NCBI GenBank assembly: GCA_029565415.1
Contig: JAKQOH010000081.1
Coordinates: 1-5,328, forward strand
Source of the DNA: Candidatus Rifleibacteriota bacterium
Lineage (GTDB): Bacteria; Riflebacteria; Ozemobacteria; Ozemobacterales; Ozemobacteraceae
Direction of reading: 5' to 3'
DNA length: 5,328 bases
Position 1 is the first letter of the stretch. Each line of letters opens with the position of its first letter. Positions 1-4,213 of this stretch are shown in pieces. The notes beneath the pieces were generated by a model that was not told where the DNA came from, searched no databases, and worked only from the letters and a program-made list of their open reading frames with translations. The translations under genes were made by a program, and so were the position numbers.

Positions 1-48
1 CTTCGCGATGCCTTCCTCGCGGCCCTTCGCGATGCCTTTTACGAGACC
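1..48 (-). repeat. 24-nt imperfect tandem repeat in the nuclease gene tail
   Basis: Two adjacent 24-nt units (1-24 and 25-48) share an identical 12-nt half, CTTCGCGATGCC, and 19 of 24 positions overall. On the minus strand they encode a four-residue periodic motif with glycine at every fourth position (GLVK, GIAK, GREE, GIAK). More copies may lie beyond the left edge. Such tails in Rpn-type proteins vary in repeat number between relatives. Confidence 0.7.
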
Positions 49-795
49 TTCGTTGAGGGCGGATTCGAGGCGGGTGATGAGGATGCGTTCTTCTTTGTCG
101 CGTTGTTCGAGAATGGCGCGCATCTGGTCGTCGGCGTTCACCTTCCGAAGCTCCCTGATCGCCATGGCCAGTTCCTTATCGTGTTCGAGATCGGCCGGAA
201 GCGGCCGGTCGGCGGCGTAGAGCTCGCCGAACTTCAATACATATAACCATTTCTCGAGCCTGCTCCGCAAGGCCCGGCGACGCACCCGATATTTTGGGAG
301 CTCGACGAAGTGGAGTTCCATCAGGTCGGGCAACGCTTCTCCGGTCTCGCGTTCGCGGAACAGGTAGCCCGACTGGAGACGATCGTGGCCGGGGAACATG
401 ATGAAATCGAGAATCGCGATGCCGTAGGTCGGGCAGAGCTTCGTGAAACTCTCTTTTTCGCGGAGCTGCCCGGCGTAGAACAGCGCCAGGTAATACGTCA
501 TGCGCTTTTCGAACCCCGGCTCGGCGCTCACCTGCATCTCGATCGAGAACCGCCGCCCGGCCCGGTCGACGGCCCGCACATCGACGATCGTGAACTTGTC
601 GTCGTTGAACGCCTTCAAATTCAGCGGGCTGAGCAGGTCGAGCGTCTCGATGCACCGCTCGCCCTCGAAGTGCATCAGCGCGTCGATCAGCCTCGCAAGA
701 ATCTCCTCGTTCCCCGGCTTGCCGAACACGAACTTGAACACGAAATCATTCCGGAACGGGTAGATCTTTCTCGACTTTCCGCCTGCCTGAACCAT
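1..795 (-). CDS. Rpn/PD-(D/E)XK nuclease family protein (PDDEXK_2, 'transposase'-annotated), 3' end cut by window edge
   Basis: The reading frame is open for 265 codons from ATG at 795 down to base 1 with no stop, so the C-terminus lies outside the window. The N-terminus has the family's YPFRNDFVFKFVFG opening (residues 12-25). The PD-(D/E)XK core is visible as D72 in FTIVDVRA followed by IEMQV (E86, Q88), the usual Rpn variant with Gln in place of the catalytic Lys. A GQL...Y.L.PTYGIAILDF segment follows at about 109-131, as in relatives. The tail ends in a glycine-every-fourth-residue helical repeat (GLVKGIAKGREEGIAK) typical of the family. Known members (RpnA-E) are DNA endonucleases that promote RecA-independent recombination; many annotated 'transposases' of this type do not transpose by themselves. 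The start is supported by GGGAGG at 800-805, four bases upstream. The gene is divergent from the nucleotidyltransferase pair. The family call is firm; cellular role is inferred. Confidence 0.88.
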   Translation of the reverse strand, partial: MVQAGGKSRKIYPFRNDFVFKFVFGKPGNEEILARLIDALMHFEGERCIETLDLLSPLNLKAFNDDKFTIVDVRAVDRAGRRFSIEMQVSAEPGFEKRMTYYLALFYAGQLREKESFTKLCPTYGIAILDFIMFPGHDRLQSGYLFRERETGEALPDLMELHFVELPKYRVRRRALRSRLEKWLYVLKFGELYAADRPLPADLEHDKELAMAIRELRKVNADDQMRAILEQRDKEERILITRLESALNEGLVKGIAKGREEGIAK

Positions 796-818
796 GGGGC
801 CTCCCTCGATGCGGATTC

Positions 819-843
819 GGTATGACCGTTCGCAGCTCATACC
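819..843. repeat. Perfect 7-bp inverted repeat in the nuclease leader
   Basis: GGTATGA (819-825) and TCATACC (837-843) are exact reverse complements separated by 11 bases. The repeat lies 24 bases upstream of the nuclease start codon, between that gene's candidate promoter and its ribosome binding site. It could be an operator for a dimeric regulator or a leader hairpin; sequence alone does not decide. Confidence 0.45.
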
Positions 844-890
844 AATCAGACATCACCGGAAAACCGCCATCGGGGAAAACATAGATATAT

Positions 891-919
891 AATATACAAA
901 TAGAAATATCCGTAGTGAA
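891..919 (-). promoter_or_regulatory. Candidate sigma-70-type promoter for the nuclease gene
   Basis: On the minus strand TTCACT (914-919, four of six matches to TTGACA) is followed after exactly 17 bases by TATATT (891-896, five of six matches to TATAAT). This lies in the most AT-rich stretch of the window (about 880-910). It would give a leader of roughly 90 bases that contains the 819-843 inverted repeat. Confidence 0.45.
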
Positions 920-1084
920 CGGTGGAATCAGCAAGACCGGCCAGCCTCGTTCATGCTCTTCCAGAAGTTGACAGCCATTTCCGGGAAAATTATTGCACTC
1001 GTCAAGCAGGCTGTGGAGATGAGTGGTAAAGGTGCCGCGTTCGACCAGCTCGGCATCCTCGGCGAACATCGTGAACAGGCACCG
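917..1084 (-). pseudogene. Probable relic of a class I SAM-dependent DNA methyltransferase (type IIG/MmeI-like) helical region
   Basis: Read on the minus strand from 1084, this non-genic stretch encodes RCLFTMFAEDAELVERGTFT and then a segment containing LLDEC, NFPGNGCQLLEE and GWPVL. The (R)xLFxxFAED..L.....F pattern followed by F....QL.E....G is, from memory, characteristic of the region just before the catalytic domain in large restriction-modification methyltransferases annotated 'class I SAM-dependent DNA methyltransferase'. Only about 56 codons resemble the family. No start codon with a ribosome site, no SAM motif and no NPPY catalytic motif are nearby, so the gene is a fragment. The resemblance seems to begin abruptly at about 1084 and fade by about 917, where AT-rich promoter-like sequence begins. 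The frame stays open on both sides, but the flanking translation looks non-protein-like. I could not run an alignment. Confidence 0.5.
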
Positions 1085-1099
1085 AGGGTGTGATAGAAT
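1072..1099 (+). promoter_or_regulatory. Candidate promoter for the nucleotidyltransferase operon
   Basis: TGAACA (1072-1077, four of six matches to the -35 consensus) and TAGAAT (1094-1099, five of six to the -10) are 16 bases apart. They would start transcription about 35 bases before the ATG at 1140. The match is modest. A perfect TTGACA at 968-973 lies further upstream but has no convincing -10 partner. Confidence 0.3.
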
Positions 1100-1103
1100 C
1101 ACA
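1089..1103. repeat. Operator-like inverted repeat over the -10 candidate
   Basis: TGTGAT (1089-1094) and ATCACA (1098-1103) are perfect reverse complements around the 3-nt centre AGA. The palindrome covers the TAGAAT -10 candidate of the nucleotidyltransferase operon, as a repressor site would. It resembles a CRP/FNR-type half-site pair, but the spacing is TGTGA-N5-TCACA, one base shorter than a CRP site. Confidence 0.4.
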
Positions 1104-1139
1104 TAGACAACGGTATTCAAACGGTTCGGAGCGGAACGC

Positions 1140-2078
1140 ATGAATGGGGAAACGGGAACGAACGGGATCGTCATACTCGAGGTCATCCACGGCAGCCGGG
1201 CATTCGGCTTGAACGAGCCGGATTCGGACACCGACCTGAAGGGAATTCTCGTCGGCCCGTCGGAATGGTACGGCGGCTTTCTGCCTTCCCCCGAGCAGAT
1301 CGAGGTGTCGAAGGACCACGTGAGATACGACATCCGGAAATGCTTCCGGCTTGCCTCTGAAGCGAATCCGACGGCTCTCGAACTGATCTGGGCGCCGGCT
1401 GACTGCATCAGAGTGTGCACGAAGGCAGGCAGCCGGATCATCGAGGCACGCCGTTCGTTCCTCTCGCGGCGTGTTTCGGACAGTTTCGGCAATTATGCGA
1501 TTTCCCAGTTGAAACGCATCAAGACCCACCGGCGATGGCTTCTTTCCCCGCCGAAGATGGAGCCGGTCAGGTCGGCATTCGGCCTCCCCGAACGGAGCGT
1601 GATCTCGAATGATCAGATCGGAGCCGCGGACATCCTGAGCCGCCGGGGCGATCTATCAGACGAAATGATGATGCCGAATTTCCTGCTGATGCTCGATCGG
1701 GAGCGAAGCTACCGGGCGGCACGCCGTGAGTGGCAGCAGTATCACACGTGGAAGCAGGAACGGAATCCAAAGCGGGCGGAGCTGGAGGAACGGTACGGGT
1801 ATGACACGAAGCACGCCCTGCACCTCGTCAGACTGCTCCGCATGAGCCTGGAGATCCTGACAACCGGCGTCGTCGTCGTTCGCCGCCCAGACCGGGAGGA
1901 GCTTCTGGCCATCAAGCGGGGCGACTGGCCGTTCGAGCGGTTGATCGAGTATGCAGAATCGATGCAGGCGCGCATCAAATCGGCGCGTGACGGAAGCATT
2001 CTTCCGGAGGAGCCGGATCGCGTCGCGTTGAACACGCTTTGCACCGATATCGTGAGGGAGGTCTCGCATGGATGCTGA
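1140..2078 (+). CDS. YcgL/RlaP-type nucleotidyltransferase, long form (DNA polymerase beta superfamily)
   Basis: The 312-residue product begins with a minimal nucleotidyltransferase core: HGSRAFG (17-23), then PDSDTDLKG (27-35). D30 and D32 form the metal-binding DxD, and D64 in VRYDIRKCF is the probable third acid. The NPTALELIW segment (76-84) follows, as in COG3541 proteins. A middle insert (about 120-215) carries LLSPPK and FGLPE. A C-terminal helical part has YDTKHALHLVRLLRM (221-235) and an ILTTG turn, with K224 and R231 spaced as in its neighbour. The family is predicted to transfer a nucleotide to an RNA or other acceptor; the substrate is unknown, and RlaP relatives are linked to RNA repair by genome context. 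GGAG at 1128-1131 lies eight bases before the ATG. The last 11 bases overlap the next gene. Codon use in sampled stretches is less GC-biased than in the downstream kinase gene. Confidence 0.85.
   Translation: MNGETGTNGIVILEVIHGSRAFGLNEPDSDTDLKGILVGPSEWYGGFLPSPEQIEVSKDHVRYDIRKCFRLASEANPTALELIWAPADCIRVCTKAGSRIIEARRSFLSRRVSDSFGNYAISQLKRIKTHRRWLLSPPKMEPVRSAFGLPERSVISNDQIGAADILSRRGDLSDEMMMPNFLLMLDRERSYRAARREWQQYHTWKQERNPKRAELEERYGYDTKHALHLVRLLRMSLEILTTGVVVVRRPDREELLAIKRGDWPFERLIEYAESMQARIKSARDGSILPEEPDRVALNTLCTDIVREVSHGC
2055..2061 (+). promoter_or_regulatory. Ribosome binding site inside the upstream gene, for the second nucleotidyltransferase
   Basis: AGGGAGG at 2055-2061 is six bases before the ATG at 2068 and lies inside the last codons of the first nucleotidyltransferase gene. 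It fixes the second gene's start and shows the 11-base overlap is real. The second product can initiate strongly and not only by re-initiation. Confidence 0.7.
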
Positions 2079-2850
2079 AATCCGGATTGCACGTTCCTAT
2101 ATCGAAGGCGCCAGGCCTGCAGGGCGGATTCTGCAGTGTGGAATAACCGGCAGTCATTATTACGGTTTTCCCGCGCCGGACAGCGACCTCGACCTGAAGG
2201 GAATCCATGCGGCACCTCTCGAACGGGTGCTGGCACTCGACAAGCCCGAGCCCGCCCTCAATGCCGAGGGAATGAGCGGCGGCATTCTCTGCGATTACAC
2301 GAGCAACGAGGTCGAGCAGGCCCTCAAGCTCCTGCTGAAAGGCAATGGAAATATGCTGGAGCGAATATATTCTCCGTTCCAGGTGTTCGAGACGCGAGAA
2401 CTCGGCGAGCTGCGTGCGCTGGCCCCCTGTTATCTCTCGAAGCGCGCCTTCCACCATTACAAAGGGTTTTTCCTGCAGGTATGCGATGAGCATGTGAAAG
2501 CCGGGGCTTGCCGGGTCAAATCATTGTTGTATGCCTATCGCACGGCGTTGACCGGCGTTCACCTGCTTCTGACGGGGGAAACCGTCGGTGACCTTTCCGT
2601 GCTGATATCGCTCTACGGCTTTCGCCAGGCAGAAGAACTGATCCATATCTACGGTTCTTCGACGGAAAAGAAATCCCTCTCACCCGAGGACGATGCGAAG
2701 CATCGGGGCCAGTGGCCGGTGCTCCTCGAACGTCTCACGGCAGCCTTCGAGGCGAGTTGCCTGCCGGATGAGCCGAAGGATCCAGGGGCATGCTCTGACT
2801 GGCTCGTCGACCTTCGCCTGAGGGTTGAAGAGGGTGGGCGGGCAGGCTGA
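2068..2850 (+). CDS. YcgL/RlaP-type nucleotidyltransferase, short form, overlapping paralog
   Basis: The 260-residue product repeats the architecture of its upstream neighbour with low overall identity. The core reads GITGSHYYGFPAPDSDLDLKG (25-45) with GS at 28-29 and the metal pair D40/D42. The probable third acid is E81 in SNEVEQALKLL, where the neighbour has Asp; a GNGNMLERIYSP segment (92-103) follows. The C-terminal helical part starts at the conserved SKRAFHHYKGF (124-134) and has RVKSLLYAYR (149-158) then LLTGE, with K151 and R158 at the same spacing as K224 and R231 next door. It lacks the roughly 90-residue insert of the long form. All catalytic acids are present, so I expect an active enzyme rather than a dead partner. 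Its acceptor is unknown. The 11-base overlap and shared domain imply joint expression, possibly as a heteromer or with sequential activities; that is inference. No partner RNA ligase is encoded in view. Confidence 0.85.
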   Translation: MDAEIRIARSYIEGARPAGRILQCGITGSHYYGFPAPDSDLDLKGIHAAPLERVLALDKPEPALNAEGMSGGILCDYTSNEVEQALKLLLKGNGNMLERIYSPFQVFETRELGELRALAPCYLSKRAFHHYKGFFLQVCDEHVKAGACRVKSLLYAYRTALTGVHLLLTGETVGDLSVLISLYGFRQAEELIHIYGSSTEKKSLSPEDDAKHRGQWPVLLERLTAAFEASCLPDEPKDPGACSDWLVDLRLRVEEGGRAG

Positions 2851-2890
2851 GGCGGCGATTCACCTCAACCCCCTATGGGCTGAGAGATCG

Positions 2891-2917
2891 CCAGGAGCGC
2901 ATCCTGGAACTTCCAGG
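2891..2917. repeat. Two mutually exclusive palindromes upstream of the kinase gene
   Basis: CCAGGA (2891-2896) pairs with TCCTGG (2902-2907) across a 5-nt loop. The same right arm also forms a 15-bp palindrome, CCTGGAA-C-TTCCAGG (2903-2917). No T-run follows, so an intrinsic terminator is not supported. The position, just upstream of a TTGACC -35 candidate, suits a regulator-binding site. The arms could also form alternative RNA hairpins in read-through transcript from the nucleotidyltransferase genes. Confidence 0.4.
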
Positions 2918-2926
2918 TTGCTCTGC

Positions 2927-2956
2927 TTGACCGGAGAGCGGGGGCTGGTGCATAGT
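2927..2956 (+). promoter_or_regulatory. Candidate promoter for the kinase-methyltransferase operon
   Basis: TTGACC (2927-2932, five of six) and CATAGT (2951-2956, four of six) are separated by 18 bases and sit about 50 bases before the kinase start codon. The -10 element is weak. The 157-base gap and this element suggest that the kinase is transcribed separately from the nucleotidyltransferase pair. Confidence 0.35.
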
Positions 2957-2993
2957 GGAGCTCGTTTTGAGATGTCGAATCATCACCAGGAAC

Positions 2994-2999
2994 GAGGAG
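2994..2999 (+). promoter_or_regulatory. Ribosome binding site deciding the kinase start
   Basis: GAGGAG lies eight bases before ATG 3008. The frame is open upstream as far as 2825 and has another ATG at 2972, but those codons give no family-like sequence and overlap the promoter candidate. The ATG at 3008 is therefore preferred. Confidence 0.8.
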
Positions 3000-3007
3000 A
3001 AACACGA

Positions 3008-4213
3008 ATGGCAAAGCTCGTCGGAAACGTTCTGATCGCGCAGGGCGGCGGACCCACGGCCGTCATCAACCAGAGTCTGGTCGGCGCGGTCCTCGAGTCG
3101 CGCAAATTCCCCGAGGTGCAGCGCGTGTACGGCGCCCTCCATGGCGTGCGGGGCATCATCGAGGAGAATTTCGTCGACCTGACCCAGGCCACGACGCACA
3201 ACCTCGAACGCATCGCCTGCACCCCCAGCTCGGCGCTTCTCTCGACCCGCGACAAGCCCGATGCCGAGTATTGCGCGAAGATTTTCAAGGTGTGCATGAA
3301 ACATAACGTTCGCTATTTCTTTTACTGCGGCGGCAACGATTCGGCCGACGCCGTGCGCATCGTGAACGACAACGCCCGCAACGCCGGCTACGAGCTGCGC
3401 TGCATCCACATTCCCAAAACGATCGACAACGATCTGCGCGTGACCGACCACTGCCCGGGCTACGGCTCGGCGGCCAAGTTCGTCGCGCTCGCCTTCGCCG
3501 GTGCCAACCTCGACAATCGCTCGCTGCCCGGCGTCTACATCGCCGTCGTCATGGGCCGCAACGCCGGCTTCCTCACCGCCGCCTCGGCCTTCGCCCGCAA
3601 ATACGAGGATGACGGCCCGCACCTGATCTACCTTCCCGAGCGCCAGTTCCGCAAGGAGTCGTTCGTGAAAGACGTCGAGCAGGTGTACAAGAAGTTCGGC
3701 CGGTGCATCGTCGCCGTCTCCGAAGGCATTCTCGGCGAGGACAACAAGCCGGTCATCACGCAGCTCATGCAGAACGCCGAAACCGACGCGCACGGCAACG
3801 TGCAGCTTTCGGGCACCGGCGCCCTGGGCGATCTGCTGGCCGACCTGATCAAGAAGGAGCTGAAGATCAAACGCGTGCGCGCCGACACCTTCGGCTACCT
3901 CCAGCGCAGCTTCGTCGGCATCGTTTCGGAAGTCGACCAGGCCGAGGCCCGCGAGGTCGGGGAAAAGGCCGCCCAGTTCGCGATCTGGAACGAGGTCGAC
4001 GGCTCCGTCGCGATCCGGCGCACCGGCGACTATTCGGTCGAGTATTTCCTCACCCCGCTCGAGACCGTCGCGAAGGAGACCAAGGGCATGCCCGACAAGT
4101 TCATCGCCCCGCTGGGAACCGACGTCACCGACGAGTTCATGAAGTATGCCCGCCCCCTGCTCGGCACGATGCCCGACTACGAGCGTCTGATGGCCCCGGC
4201 GGTGAAAAAATGA
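3008..4213 (+). CDS. pfp: 6-phosphofructokinase, probably diphosphate (PPi)-dependent
   Basis: This 401-residue enzyme interconverts fructose 6-phosphate and fructose 1,6-bisphosphate in glycolysis, in the cytoplasm. Starting at ATG 3008, it opens with GNVLIAQGGGPTAVIN (6-21), the phosphofructokinase nucleotide/PPi loop. YCGGNDSADA follows at 106-115; ATP enzymes read GGDGS there, and D111 replaces the glycine that admits ATP. PKTIDND at 136-142 carries the catalytic Asp and has Lys137 where ATP enzymes have Gly; Lys here and Asp at 111 are the classic PPi-type signature. MGRNAGF (182-188), LPER (209-212) and FGYLQRS (295-301) are the remaining substrate-site motifs. Asn110 in place of Asp is the GGND form, which I recall from other bacterial PPi-type proteins. 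PPi-type enzymes are generally reversible and usually lack the allosteric control of ATP enzymes. Phosphoryl donor is inferred from motifs. Third codon positions are strongly G/C-rich. The gene ends in an ATGA overlap with the next gene. Confidence 0.93.
   Translation: MAKLVGNVLIAQGGGPTAVINQSLVGAVLESRKFPEVQRVYGALHGVRGIIEENFVDLTQATTHNLERIACTPSSALLSTRDKPDAEYCAKIFKVCMKHNVRYFFYCGGNDSADAVRIVNDNARNAGYELRCIHIPKTIDNDLRVTDHCPGYGSAAKFVALAFAGANLDNRSLPGVYIAVVMGRNAGFLTAASAFARKYEDDGPHLIYLPERQFRKESFVKDVEQVYKKFGRCIVAVSEGILGEDNKPVITQLMQNAETDAHGNVQLSGTGALGDLLADLIKKELKIKRVRADTFGYLQRSFVGIVSEVDQAEAREVGEKAAQFAIWNEVDGSVAIRRTGDYSVEYFLTPLETVAKETKGMPDKFIAPLGTDVTDEFMKYARPLLGTMPDYERLMAPAVKK

Noticed and set aside
310..825. 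Plus-strand open frame of 171 codons opposite the nuclease gene
   Set aside because: The minus strand encodes the recognisable PD-(D/E)XK protein over this interval; the plus-strand translation has no recognisable features.
968..973. Perfect TTGACA -35 hexamer on the plus strand
   Set aside because: At 17 bases the partner is TATTGC, only three of six matches. It lies about 170 bases from the gene and inside the methylase-like relic, so it is probably chance.
746..1492. Minus-strand open frame of 248 codons spanning the divergent intergenic region
   Set aside because: It overlaps the start of the nucleotidyltransferase gene by over 350 bases and the nuclease start by 50, and has no ribosome site. 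Only its middle (917-1084) looks protein-like, so I kept that part as a relic and not the whole frame.
2891..2917. Intrinsic terminator after the nucleotidyltransferase pair
   Set aside because: The hairpin arms are short and no T-run follows on either strand.
2825..3007. N-terminal extension of the phosphofructokinase frame
   Set aside because: The upstream codons overlap the end of the previous gene and the promoter candidate and show no family sequence. GAGGAG points to ATG 3008.
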